NCBI GenBank assembly: GCA_003022925.1
Contig: PXRY01000051.1
Location: 1 to 40,943, forward strand
Length of the DNA: 40,943 nucleotides
Origin: Halobacteriales archaeon QS_8_65_32
Lineage (GTDB): Archaea; Halobacteriota; Halobacteria; Halobacteriales; Halococcaceae
Reading direction: 5' to 3'
Shown here: piece by piece, positions 17,511 to 25,444 of the stretch
How the letters are laid out: each line of letters begins with the position of its first letter
Numbering within the stretch: the stretch's first letter is position 1
Position numbers and translations under genes: made by a program
Notes under the pieces: generated by a model
Seen by the model: the letters and a program-made list of their open reading frames with translations, nothing else
Told to the model about the DNA's origin: nothing
Databases searched by the model: none

Positions 17511-17785
17511 ACCGTCCTTGCTCGTGATTCGCCCGTAAGCCTACCGACCCTCGCCGGAACGATCGATGGATCGACGGACCGACCATTGGACACCTCCGGT
17601 CGGAACGGCCGGTCGGTTCCGCGTCGACCCCGACCGACGTCCCGGCTTCGCGTCGGATCGGTCGGTTCTTCGATCGCCCCGAGTCGGTCGGTCGCTTCGA
17701 CCGGTCGGTCGGGTCGGGTTGAGCGGCAGCCGCCGCCGATCGGGCGAACGACCAGGGCTAAGTTCCATCGCGCACAGGGGTCGGT
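17511..17785. other. spacer rich in CGGTCGG words
   Basis: Divergent spacer of 275 bases. About 17560-17740 is built from repeated short words such as CGGTCGG, CGACCG and TCGGTCGG without a stable period. A CTAAG motif at 17757-17762 lies about 27 bases before the small gene at 17786 and may be its TATA element. Confidence 0.35.
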
Positions 17786-17962
17786 ATGGCGGAGGGCGAC
17801 CTGCGCGTGTTACTCGTCATGAACGCCGTGCTCTCGGCGGCGCTCGGAGCGGTCGTCGTCTGGGGGCTCGCGTTCATCGACGTGCTCGTCTTCTCCTTCG
17901 AGACCGTTGGGCTCGTGACGGTGGCGCTCTTTGCGCTCACGTACCTCGCTGTCCTCCGGTAA
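17786..17962 (+). CDS. small two-helix membrane protein (58 residues)
   Basis: ATG at 17786 opens a 58-residue protein with two membrane helices: LLVMNAVLSAALGAVVVWGLAF and VGLVTVALFALTYLAVLR. The frame starts exactly where a leaderless start is expected after a CTAAG motif and ends with TAA. Hydrophobic pattern and codon use look real. No function can be assigned. Confidence 0.65.
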   Translation: MAEGDLRVLLVMNAVLSAALGAVVVWGLAFIDVLVFSFETVGLVTVALFALTYLAVLR

Positions 17963-18021
17963 GCGCGTCGAAAAATTGGGGGTAGGGACAAAGCGGACGC
18001 CGCGAACCGGGTCCGACGGAA

Positions 18022-18261
18022 CTACGACTGCGGTTTCCAGTCCATCTTGACCGTCACGGTCTCGCGAGCGCCGCGTAGCAACGAGGAGGTCTCCCGGACG
18101 CCGACCTCCATTGCGATCGTCGACGGCGGCGAGAGATGCACCGTCCGGTTTTCGATGTCGATGTCGAAGGTGTCCTCGTCGCGGAGTTCGGCGGCGAGCG
18201 CTTCGAGGCGCTGTGCGGCCTCCTCCAAGCTCATCTCGTTTTCATCGAGGTCTTTCGCCAT
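18022..18261 (-). CDS. amphi-Trp domain protein
   Basis: A 79-residue protein of the amphi-Trp type: an N-terminal helix (MSLEEAAQRLEALAAELRD), then strands (DTFDIDIENRTVHL) and the closing TVKMDWKPQ with the Trp that names the family. These are small archaeal proteins of unknown role. The ATG at 18261 is supported by a TATA box at 18288-18295 on the minus strand; the frame upstream is open but runs into repeat element E1. A five-T run on the minus strand after the stop (complement of 17971-17975) may end the transcript. Confidence 0.85.
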   Translation of the reverse strand: MAKDLDENEMSLEEAAQRLEALAAELRDEDTFDIDIENRTVHLSPPSTIAMEVGVRETSSLLRGARETVTVKMDWKPQS

Positions 18262-18287
18262 ACGCTTCCGGCCACGACAGCAACCCT

Positions 18288-18295
18288 GATAAACC
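18288..18295 (-). promoter_or_regulatory. TATA box of amphi-Trp gene
   Basis: GGTTTATC on the minus strand, about 30 bases before the ATG at 18261. It lies between that gene and the tail of element E1. Confidence 0.55.
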
Positions 18296-18359
18296 CTAGT
18301 GAGACGGCATCGGCCGTCGGCGGTCGCCGCGGTGTCGACGTCGAACCCGCCGCGGTCTT

Positions 18360-18750
18360 GGCCGTGTTTCGTGTAGCAGCTTCCGGAGAAGGAGCCGCCG
18401 AGACAGTTTGGGGAGCCGACCTCGGAGTCCGTAGTCGTTCGAGAGACCTCCGGTCTCTTGTGATAAGCGTGGGACTCTGTGAGTCCCACGGACCATGCGA
18501 GCGGAGTCGTTCGAGAGGACCTCTGGGCCTCTCGTGATGTGGTCAGAACGCTCCGCGTTCTGACTGCAAGTGGGACCTTCGATCCCGCAATGAGCGTGGG
18601 GCTCGGAAAGTCCCACAAACCTGCGAATAGCGAGGCGCGAGCGCCGCGAGCGCCTCGAAAGCGAACGGGGAGCGAGGCGACCGTCCGGCCCCTTCCAGTC
18701 CCACTCGAATCGGTTTTCATCGGTCTTCGCCGGTTAACTAAACACCGCCG
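18360..18750 (-). repeat. hairpin-array element E1
   Basis: Oriented on the minus strand. The head TGGGACTGGAAGGGGCCG is the complement of 18687-18704 and the tail GGAAGCTGCTACACGAAACACG the complement of about 18363-18385. In between are near-perfect hairpins: 18442-18458 (AGAGACC / GGTCTCT, loop TCC), 18543-18563 (TCAGAACGC / GCGTTCTGA, loop TCC) and a GTGGGACT / AGTCCCAC pair at 18468-18488. Linkers TTGCAG and CCACATCAC (element strand) flank the middle hairpin as in E4. It sits just after the nitrile hydratase beta stop and upstream of the amphi-Trp promoter. Confidence 0.75.
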
Positions 18751-18785
18751 CGTTTAGGCTCGTCAGTGTCGCCGGTCTCGGCGTT

Positions 18786-19514
18786 TCAGTCGTCGCTACC
18801 CGAGCCAGCGTCGATCTCGCTGGACGCGGGATCGAGGTACGACTCCCAGAGGTCAAGCGTCACCCTGACGTTCGGGTCGCCTCCCTCGCCCCAGAGCTCC
18901 TGACCGTCGAAGGCGACCTCGTAGAGGGGTTCGGCGATCGACTCGCCGTGGGCGTTCGCGTCCGGGAGGGCGTACGTACCGCGACGCGCTTCGACGACGC
19001 CGCGGGCCCGCCGGGCGTAGCGCGGACAGCGCGTGTGACCCGCCGGACAGTGGTTCCGGACGCGGACCGCCTCGCCGATCGCGAAGCGCGGCTCGTTCCC
19101 GTCGTGTTGGAAGCCGTAGGCCTCGGCGACGCCCGCCGCGAGGTCGGCGACCAGTCCCGGTTCGACGCGCTCGGGAACGGTTCCCTCGCCGGCCTCGAAC
19201 GTCGCCGTTCGCGCTCGAAAGTCCTCGAAATCGATCGTCCCCGACTCGCACAACAGCCGCGCGAGGCCTGTTACCCACCGGTCGTAGTAACTCGCTTGTA
19301 GGTATCGGTCGGGGTCCATCCGCTCGATGCTGTGGCGGAACTCGTCAATGTTCGCGAGTCCGTTGCCGAGCGTCGCGACGAACAAGCTATAGGCGATTCC
19401 CTCCCAGCGGTCGTGAAACGGTTCGTAGCCGTCGGCGTCACCGCCGTCGTCCGCCCCGTCGACCACGAGTGGACCAAACCCGTCCATGCCGCCGACATCG
19501 TGAATGCCGTCCAT
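18786..19514 (-). CDS. nitrile hydratase beta subunit, no alpha subunit nearby
   Basis: The 242-residue protein begins MDGIHDVGGMDGFGP, the hallmark N-terminus of nitrile hydratase beta. It continues with EPFHDRWEGIAYSLFVA and an all-helical N-domain. The C-terminal SH3-like domain spans about residues 140-235 (RFAIGEAVRVRNHCPAGHTRCPRYARR and LYEVAFDGQELWG). Nitrile hydratases turn nitriles into amides and need an alpha subunit whose CxxCSC cluster binds Fe or Co. No such gene is in this window: flanks are element E1 and an MTHFS-family gene. I took the ATG at 19514 rather than the GTG or ATG upstream because beta subunits start MDGIHD. The alpha subunit may lie elsewhere, or the protein may have another role. 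Confidence 0.85.
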   Translation of the reverse strand: MDGIHDVGGMDGFGPLVVDGADDGGDADGYEPFHDRWEGIAYSLFVATLGNGLANIDEFRHSIERMDPDRYLQASYYDRWVTGLARLLCESGTIDFEDFRARTATFEAGEGTVPERVEPGLVADLAAGVAEAYGFQHDGNEPRFAIGEAVRVRNHCPAGHTRCPRYARRARGVVEARRGTYALPDANAHGESIAEPLYEVAFDGQELWGEGGDPNVRVTLDLWESYLDPASSEIDAGSGSDD

Positions 19515-19675
19515 GATAGGACCAACGGCTACGGGAGACATAAGTCGGCGGGGCGGATTCCGCCGGACCGGATCCTGCCGGATGGATCAACGAGCGACGA
19601 ACGGCAAGCACCGGCGAAAGCCGGTAGGAACCGATTGGAACCGACCGGAATCGACAGGACACCCGGTTGAACGGG

Positions 19676-20380
19676 TCAGGACCGCAGTCGTTCCAGCACG
19701 GGGATTTCGGCGATCCGTTCGTCGGTTAGCGCGTCCCAGTCGATTCCAGTGGGGTACTTGAGAGCCGTCCCCGCTCGGATCGTTCGCTCGGGCGTGACGA
19801 CGAGCGAGAGAGGGACATCGTGGGTATCGGGCGCGAGATCCGCGTCTATGACCTGACGTTCATGGACCGTCGTCGCGACGGGCGTCTCGCCGTCGACGAG
19901 GCCCAGTTCCCGGCACACGGCGTATTCGAGGTCGCTGTAGCCCTCGCCCTTGCCGATCCGAGCGCCCGTCTCCGAAACCGCGACGCTGCCGCTCACGATC
20001 AGGTCGATTCCGGCCATTTCCTCGGGATCGACCGGGACGCCGACCTCCGCCGAGCCGCCGATCGTCGTCGCGCTCTCGTAGTCGTCGATCTCGGCGGGGT
20101 CAAGCCGGAAGAACGGCTTCGCGTCGCACAGTCGGGGCACCGCCATATAGATCGTCTTGCCGGCTCGGAGGGCGGCTCTGCGAACCGGCAGCTGTGGCGA
20201 ATCGGGGTTCGCCTTGAGGACCTCGGCGTCGTGCCACGCGTCCGTTTCGGCGAGGCGATCGGCCGCCCGGCCGGCACCGGCGAAGTTCGGGATCCGGCCG
20301 TGTGGTGGGTAGGGAAACCGCGCTTCGCCGGACTCCTCTAGCTCGTCCCACACTCGCTCTCGAAACGACTCTTTGTTCAC
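19676..20380 (-). CDS. 5-formyltetrahydrofolate cyclo-ligase family protein
   Basis: A 234-residue member of the 5-FTHF cyclo-ligase (MTHFS) superfamily. The N-terminal basic helical part FRERVWDELEESGEARFPYP precedes an alpha/beta core. The motif IGKGEGYSDLEYAVCRELG matches the MTHFS-domain (MTHFSD-like) branch rather than the GGGYYDR form of classical cyclo-ligases. Folate activity is therefore possible but not certain. It starts with GTG at 20380; a TATA-like GTTTAAG on the minus strand at 20403-20409 is at the right distance. It is divergent from tiaS across element E2. Confidence 0.8.
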   Translation of the reverse strand: MNKESFRERVWDELEESGEARFPYPPHGRIPNFAGAGRAADRLAETDAWHDAEVLKANPDSPQLPVRRAALRAGKTIYMAVPRLCDAKPFFRLDPAEIDDYESATTIGGSAEVGVPVDPEEMAGIDLIVSGSVAVSETGARIGKGEGYSDLEYAVCRELGLVDGETPVATTVHERQVIDADLAPDTHDVPLSLVVTPERTIRAGTALKYPTGIDWDALTDERIAEIPVLERLRS

Positions 20381-20401
20381 AAGCGGGATCGGCTGGCCAC
20401 A

Positions 20402-20410
20402 GTCTTAAAC
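20402..20410 (-). promoter_or_regulatory. TATA box of MTHFS-family gene
   Basis: GTTTAAGAC on the minus strand, about 26 bases before the GTG at 20380. Confidence 0.5.
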
Positions 20411-20510
20411 TCGACTCGAACGCCAGCGGCGAGCGGTCGCGGGGCAGGAGCGACGTATGGCACGTCAATATGGGATCGGTAGCGGTAGTTGAGTGATGAA
20501 GGCCGCCACA

Positions 20511-20876
20511 ATCCACTTCGGGTGGGACTGGAAGGGGCCGGGCGTTCACGGGCGCTTCGCGTCCGTGAGTTCGGGAGAGCGAAGTGGTTCGAAAGACGCC
20601 TTCGGCGTCTTGTGCTATCTCGCGAAGCGAAGCTTCGCGATGAGTCCACAGGAGGAAAGCTCCTGTGAGATGCCGAGAGGCGCGAAGCGTCTCTCGTAGC
20701 ACTCTCACATAGCTCGGCGAACCCCGGCGAAATTAAGGACCGCAGGAGCGAGCGACGAGGACCGCGAACCATGCGAATAGGCCTCCGGCCGTGAGCAGAA
20801 GCCGAGCGGGAAGGGGGCTTCCTGAACAGTCTCAGCAGCCATCTTTTCCCAAAAGCTGCTATACGAAACACGACCG
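20511..20876 (+). repeat. hairpin-array element E2
   Basis: Plus orientation. The head TTCGGGTGGGACTGGAAG begins at 20517; the tail AAAAGCTGCTATACGAAACA covers 20851-20870. Hairpins: 20549-20569 (CACGGGCGC / GCGTCCGTG, loop TTC), 20593-20611 (AAGACGCC / GGCGTCTT, loop TTC), 20620-20640 (TCGCGAAGC / GCTTCGCGA, loop GAA), 20647-20667 (CACAGGAG / CTCCTGTG), 20675-20695 (GAGAGGCGC / GCGTCTCTC, loop GAA). It also carries ACCATGCGA and GCAGAAGCCGAGCG, shared with E4. It ends 47 bases before the tiaS ATG. Confidence 0.8.
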
Positions 20877-20894
20877 AGCGACGACCCGAAACCC

Positions 20895-20900
20895 GTTTAG
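20895..20900 (+). promoter_or_regulatory. TATA box of tiaS
   Basis: GTTTAG, 23-28 bases before the ATG at 20923 and about 20 bases after the tail of element E2. Confidence 0.55.
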
Positions 20901-20922
20901 CGACCGGCACGTAGCCCCGACG

Positions 20923-22314
20923 ATGGCGGCTATCGGACTCGACGATACCGATTCGCGCGACCGAGGGATGTGTACGACCTACCTCGCCGCGCGGATCGCT
21001 ACACGCCTGCGCGAACGCGGCTACGGCGTCTCGCGCCCCGTGCTCGTCCGGCTCAACCCCGCGATCGAAGCGAAGACCAGAGGCAACGCCGCCCTCGCGA
21101 TCCATGTCGACCGCCCCAACCGGGCCGACCGCCCCGACCAGGCCGACGCGAACGCGGATGCGGACATAAAGGTAGACGAGACCCTTTCGGTCGCCCGCGA
21201 GGCGATCGACGCCGCCGCCGAGACGGCCGACCCGAACACCGATCCTGGGCTCGTCGTCGCGCCCGGTAGCAACGTGCCACCCGCAGTCGCCGCGTTCAGT
21301 TCCCGAGCGGTCACGGACCGGCTCACGATCGCCGCGGCCCGCGCAGCCTGCGAGACGACCGGGTTCAGGTATCACGAGTGGGGCAACGGGCGCGGGCTGA
21401 TCGGCGCGCTCGCGGCGGTCGGGGCCCGACGAGCGTTCTCGGAATGGACGGTCGAACACATCGCGTACCGCGAGCCCGAGCGATGGGGCACCCCACGCAG
21501 CGTCGACGCCAAATCGGTCTTCGCGGCAGCCGATCGGGGCTATCCCGAGGTCTGGGACACCGTCGATCGCGGCGAGCGCGAGGTCGTCTGTGTGCCCCGA
21601 ACGCCCTGCCCGGTGCTCTTCGGCGTCCGGGGCGAGAACCCAGCGGCCGTCGAGCGCGTTGCCGCCGGTATCGAGAGCGAGCCGATCGCGTGTGCTGAAA
21701 CCTTCCTGACCAACCAGGGCACCGACACCCACCTTCGCGAGGGGACGATCGCGACCGCCGAGGAGGGCCGTTCCTATCGGCTTTCGGGGGTCGTCGCGAG
21801 CGCGCCCGAAACCCGACGCGGCGGCCACGTCTTCTTCGATCTCGGCAGCGGCGGTAGCGATGGTGGCGGCGGAGGGAACGACGGTGACGATACCGGCAGT
21901 AGTGAGCGTGTCGACGAACGTACGGAGGGTTCTCGACTGCGCTGTGTGGCGTTCGAGCCCACCAAGCGCTTCCGTGACCGGGTGCGTGCGCTACGCGTCG
22001 GGGATCGACTCGTCGTCTGCGGCGAGGTCTCGGCAGAAACGTTGAAACTCGAGAAGTTCGCCGTCCGCGACCTCGTACGAACCGAACGAGTAGTCCCGAC
22101 CTGCCCGGACTGTGGGACCTCGATGGAAAGCGCCGGACGCGATCAAGGATACCGGTGTCGCGACTGCGGGACCGATCGTGACGGGAAGGTCTTCCGATGG
22201 ATCGAGCGCGATCTCGACGTCGGCTGGCACGAGGTGCCGCCGCGCGCCCGCCGTCACGTCGCGAAGCCCCTGATCCGGGGCGGGTTCGACGCGCCGACCT
22301 TCCCCGAGCGGTAA
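20923..22314 (+). CDS. tiaS: tRNA(Ile2) 2-agmatinylcytidine synthetase
   Basis: TiaS joins agmatine to C34 of tRNA-Ile2 so that the CAU anticodon reads AUA; it is essential in archaea. The 463-residue protein starts with the family N-terminus MAAIGLDDTDSRDRGMCTTYLAARIA. The kinase-like and ferredoxin-like domains follow, with GNGRGLIGALAAVGA near residue 150. An OB-fold (SGVVASAPETRRGGHVFFDL) and a C-terminal zinc ribbon (CPDCG, then CRDCG) complete it. A Gly/Asp/Ser-rich insertion at about residues 308-335 splits the OB-fold region. The start ATG at 20923 follows a TATA box; an upstream frame reaches into E2 and is not coding. Confidence 0.95.
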   Translation: MAAIGLDDTDSRDRGMCTTYLAARIATRLRERGYGVSRPVLVRLNPAIEAKTRGNAALAIHVDRPNRADRPDQADANADADIKVDETLSVAREAIDAAAETADPNTDPGLVVAPGSNVPPAVAAFSSRAVTDRLTIAAARAACETTGFRYHEWGNGRGLIGALAAVGARRAFSEWTVEHIAYREPERWGTPRSVDAKSVFAAADRGYPEVWDTVDRGEREVVCVPRTPCPVLFGVRGENPAAVERVAAGIESEPIACAETFLTNQGTDTHLREGTIATAEEGRSYRLSGVVASAPETRRGGHVFFDLGSGGSDGGGGGNDGDDTGSSERVDERTEGSRLRCVAFEPTKRFRDRVRALRVGDRLVVCGEVSAETLKLEKFAVRDLVRTERVVPTCPDCGTSMESAGRDQGYRCRDCGTDRDGKVFRWIERDLDVGWHEVPPRARRHVAKPLIRGGFDAPTFPER

Positions 22315-22333
22315 CACACCGCCAGCGAAGAAC

Positions 22334-23575
22334 TCAGGCTTTGAGCCCGCTGCCGGTGAGCGGGACGACGATGTCCTCGTCGGCGTCGACATCACCCCGA
22401 GCCCGGTATTCCCGGAGGGCCGCCGGCGCGACCGCGCACGTCGGTTCGGTATACAGTCCCGCCTCGTGCAGTCGGTCGAGCGCCCGCTCGGTCGCGTCCG
22501 CGTCGATCGCGATCGGTCCCCGCCGGTCTCGGTAATCGCTTCGAGTATTTCCGCGCGCCGCGCCGGTTCGCGCATCCGGATGCCATCGGCCAGGTCGTTC
22601 TCCCTTCCGCTCACGTCTTCATCCTCGTTTCCGTCCCCGTTTCTGCCCTGTGAACCTGTCATGCCCCCTTGATTCGAGTGGAGTTCGCGTGCAATCGGAT
22701 CGTATCCGGCGGCCTGTGCGCCGTAGAGCCGCGGTATCTCCTCGGTCCAGCCCGCGTCGTACAGCGCCCGAAACCCTCGATACGCTCCGAAAAAGAGCGT
22801 CCCGTGGCCCAGGGGGAGAACGAGCGCGTCGGGTGCTTCCCAGCCGCGCTGGTAGGCGATCTCCAGTGCTACAGTCTTCGTCCCCGCGTAAAACGCCGGG
22901 TTCCAGGTGTGGCTCGCGTACCACGCTTCGGTGTCGTTACGTTCGTTCTCGCTTTCTCCGTCGTCGTTCCTGTCGTCGGTTTCTCCGTTTTCCACGGCCG
23001 CTTCGTTCGCTCGGCCGCCGTCGGCCCGCTCGATACACGCGTTCGTGACCGCTTCCCTCGATCTCGAGACGCGGACGACGCTCGCACCGGCCTGTCGGAT
23101 CGCCCGTAGTTTCGAGTCTTTGACTTCGGCTGGGACGTAGATCTCGGCGTCGATCCCCGCGTGGGCGGCGTAGGTCGCGATCGCCGCGCCGGCGTTGCCC
23201 GACGAGTCTTCGACGACACGCTCGGTCCCGATCTCGACTGCGCGCGATGGCGTCGTCGCTGCGCCCCGATACTTGAAGATCCCCGTCGGAAAGACGTACT
23301 CCAGTTTGGACTCGCAGTCGAAGTCCGGCGTGTCGATCAGTGGCGTCCATCCTTCCCCGAGCGTCACCTCTCCCGACCGGCAGGAACTCGGCGAACGTCC
23401 AGAGCCCCTTTCCGGTATCTACTTGAGTCGGGGCCGGCGGCCCGCCTGCCGGCAGGGGACGCGCCGCGAACTCCAATGGATGCCCACAGACACATCGCCA
23501 GGGCTCGTCCGGTCCCGACTCGTACTCGCGGCCATAGGCCGGACAGCGAAGCGACGGGGGCGACGGTTGGGACAT
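22334..23575 (-). pseudogene. threonine synthase-like gene with two frameshifts
   Basis: Three reading-frame segments together give a full threonine synthase-like, PLP-dependent protein. Segment A (from ATG 23575) covers the zinc-ribbon N-terminus up to LWTFAEFLPVG. After about 23370 one extra base moves the frame, and segment B continues VTLGEGWTPLI through FKYRGA and VEDSSGNAGAAIATYAA to ADGIRMREPARRAEILEAI. Near 22515 one base is missing, and the original frame resumes with IAIDADATERALDRLHEAG to PLTGSGLKA and stops at 22334. Further decay signs: the first zinc Cys pair reads CPAYG (second Cys to Tyr) and the PLP loop reads FKYRG where relatives have FKDRG. Double sequencing error is the alternative, but the substitutions favour decay. 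Confidence 0.85.
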
Positions 23576-23622
23576 ACCGCCCCTTCGACATCGGCGATCA
23601 AAGTTTCTAGGACCGGGCTCGA

Positions 23623-23925
23623 GGTCGTGCTTGGTTAGCAGCTTTCGGGCAAAGAGCCGCCGGGACCGTTTCGGAAGCCCTCAAGCACTCGGCTCGGGGG
23701 CTCGCTGTCGTTCAAAAGACGCTTCACGTCTTTCGTGATGTGATCAGAACTCTTCGAGTTCTGATTTACTCACGAGAACTCCGTTCTCGTGAGTAAATGG
23801 GAACTCTTCGAGTTCCGATCACATCACGAAAGACGCGAAGCGTCTTTTGAACGACAGCGAGCCCCCGAGCCGAGTGCTCGAGGGCTTCCGAAACGGTCCC
23901 GGCGGCTCTTTGAGTGCGAGCGGAC
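23623..23925. repeat. hairpin-array element E3, a 263-bp palindrome
   Basis: Positions 23650-23912 form an inverted repeat centred at about 23781, with only a few mismatches between arms of about 130 bases. Each arm carries, from outside in: the GGCTCTTTG tail, a GAGGGCTTCC / CGAGCCCCCGAGC module, the AACGACAG linker, a GAAAGACG hairpin, TGATGTGATC, a GAACTC-type hairpin, and the central ACTCACGAGAAC / GTTCTCGTGAGT stem. The left end adds GAAAGCTGCTAACC (minus strand, 23633-23646) as in the tails of E1 and E2. It looks like two head-less copies joined head to head. It is 48 bases from the start of the threonine synthase pseudogene. Confidence 0.85.
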
Positions 23926-23952
23926 AAGGACCCCAGCAAAAACCTGGGTCTT

Positions 23953-24948
23953 CTAGACGTGATCGAGATCCGTCGCGACCGAACAGATGTACTCACCACT
24001 TGCGACCTGTGGGAGCCGGCGCGTTCGCCAGAAGATGCCATCGGTGTCGGCGCTCACCTCCGCTTCCCGCTCGCCGAAGACGCTCGTCACCGAAAAGAGG
24101 TGTTCGCCGCGCTCAACCCGGTCGCCTAATTCCTTACCGAGGTCGATCAGCCCGCCGGCCGGCGCGCCGTACTGCTCGAAGCCAGTGGCTCTGACTTGGT
24201 CGTTTTCCGGCGCGCTTCCGTCTACCATCTCGAGGTACGAGAGGACGTTCTCGACGCCCTGGACGCCGACCTCGATGCTGCGTTCGTCCCAGCCGACCGA
24301 CCCGCCCAGTTCCGGGTCGATCATCGGTACGCCCTCGTCGGGGGCGGCGCGTGCCAACTGGCCGTCGGGGCCCTTCTGATCGAGGACGTACCCGCAGTCG
24401 AAGGCCTTCGCGAGGTCGAGACACTCCCCGTGAAGCCGGTGGCGGGGACCACACCGCACGCGGGTCTCGTGGATCATCCGGCTCGTCGACCCCTGGTGGA
24501 GGTCCAAGCCGTAGTCCGCCCGGGTCGCCGCGTCGAAGGTCGCCGCCGCGATCCGTTCGGAGGAGGTGCCGTTCTCGTCGCCCGGGTACGCTCGATTCAA
24601 CTTCGTGTCGTCGATCGGATTGCGGTGTTGGGCGACCTGGAAGCCGTGGTAGTTCGCGATCCCCACGACGAGGATCGTCCCCGACAGTTCCGCCGGATCG
24701 ATCCGCGGGGCGACTCGTCGGACAACGCCGACGCCGTTGAGTTCGTCGCCGTCCGACGCCGCCTGGAGATACAGCACAGGCCCCTCGGCCGCACCATTAA
24801 CGACCGCGACCGGCAACCCGATCGGACTGCCGTCGCGCGACTGACCGACGGCGAGCCGACCTGTCGCCCGCTCGCCGGGGGCCGCGCTCGCCGAACCGAG
24901 GGTCGTCATTACAGGAGAGGGAGGGCCGATTCCCTTGAGGGTTACCAT
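23953..24948 (-). CDS. succinylglutamate desuccinylase/aspartoacylase family protein
   Basis: A 331-residue M14-like zinc deacylase of the AstE/AspA family. The core shows NGAAEGPVLYLQAASDGDELNG, PGDENG and LDLHQGSTS. In AstE and aspartoacylase the first motif is HGxE, with His and Glu binding zinc; here it reads SDGDE, so the His is an Asp. The later zinc His (LDLHQG) is kept. The C-terminal third is a beta-rich lid ending GEYICSVATDLDHV. I used ATG 24948, which follows GGAGGGTG, a good Shine-Dalgarno, rare in this window. An ATG at 24909 (MTTLGSASAAPG) is the alternative. The substrate is unknown. Confidence 0.85.
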   Translation of the reverse strand: MVTLKGIGPPSPVMTTLGSASAAPGERATGRLAVGQSRDGSPIGLPVAVVNGAAEGPVLYLQAASDGDELNGVGVVRRVAPRIDPAELSGTILVVGIANYHGFQVAQHRNPIDDTKLNRAYPGDENGTSSERIAAATFDAATRADYGLDLHQGSTSRMIHETRVRCGPRHRLHGECLDLAKAFDCGYVLDQKGPDGQLARAAPDEGVPMIDPELGGSVGWDERSIEVGVQGVENVLSYLEMVDGSAPENDQVRATGFEQYGAPAGGLIDLGKELGDRVERGEHLFSVTSVFGEREAEVSADTDGIFWRTRRLPQVASGEYICSVATDLDHV

Positions 24949-24955
24949 ACTCACC

Positions 24956-24964
24956 CTCCTTTCC
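24956..24964 (-). promoter_or_regulatory. Shine-Dalgarno-like GGAGGGTGA
   Basis: On the minus strand GGAGGGTGA lies a few bases before the ATG at 24948 and matches the 16S rRNA tail better than any other start region I examined here. It decides the start in favour of 24948. Confidence 0.45.
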
Positions 24965-24989
24965 TGGTCTTCGATCGGTGTTCAGCGGC

Positions 24990-25045
24990 CGGCGACCGAC
25001 GGCTGACGACCGGCAACCGGTGACCGACGACTGGCGACGGGCAGC
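24990..25045. repeat. degenerate heptanucleotide tandem array (GACCGAC type)
   Basis: Eight consecutive 7-base units: CGGCGAC, CGACGGC, TGACGAC, CGGCAAC, CGGTGAC, CGACGAC, TGGCGAC, GGGCAGC. Beyond 25045 the same words continue out of phase to about 25100. The unit is a circular permutation of the reverse complement of the array at 10271-10326. Confidence 0.45.
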
Positions 25046-25129
25046 GACCTGTGATCGGTGACTGGCAGTCGACACGGCGGACGACTGGTGATCGACGCGG
25101 CTTTGAGACGGTCGATTCTAAGGACTACT

Positions 25130-25390
25130 GTGTCCGAGTCAGACCGGCCGCGCTCGCCGACCGCGACCTTTCTGGCGGCGCTCGACGCCCCCCGAAACGC
25201 GAAACGCGGGTTCGCGTTCGGCATCGCGCTGACGCTCGCCGTGCTCGTCGTGTTCGTTCTCGTGCCGGGAACGACCCGCTCGCCGCTGTTGTATCTCGTG
25301 TTAGCGGTCGTGCTCGCGACCTCCTCGGGTGCGCTGGCGACCGTCTTCCTCATTGCGATCGCCGCCTATCGCCTGGCGCGCGAGGAGTGA
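25130..25390 (+). CDS. small two-helix membrane protein
   Basis: From the GTG at 25130 the protein has 86 residues. A polar N-terminus (SESDRPRSPTATFLAALDAPRNAKRG) is followed by two membrane helices (FGIALTLAVLVVFVLVP and LLYLVLAVVLATSSGALATVFLIAIAAYRLA) and a short charged end. An earlier GTG at 25058 would extend it into the repeat-rich spacer and is unlikely. Proteins of this pattern are widespread in haloarchaea; the function is unknown. Confidence 0.7.
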   Translation: MSESDRPRSPTATFLAALDAPRNAKRGFAFGIALTLAVLVVFVLVPGTTRSPLLYLVLAVVLATSSGALATVFLIAIAAYRLAREE

Positions 25391-25444
25391 CCACACCCGA
25401 GTAGCCCATTCGGTCCCTGAAGACGATCACGAACCGTCGCCGAG

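Noticed and set aside
18360-18750. Element hairpins as ordinary transcription terminators
   Set aside because: Most copies lie upstream of promoters or between divergent genes, are multi-hairpin, and lack T-runs after the stems.
20377-21828. A long minus-strand frame opposite tiaS
   Set aside because: It runs through the hairpin element and antisense to tiaS, with no conserved motif.
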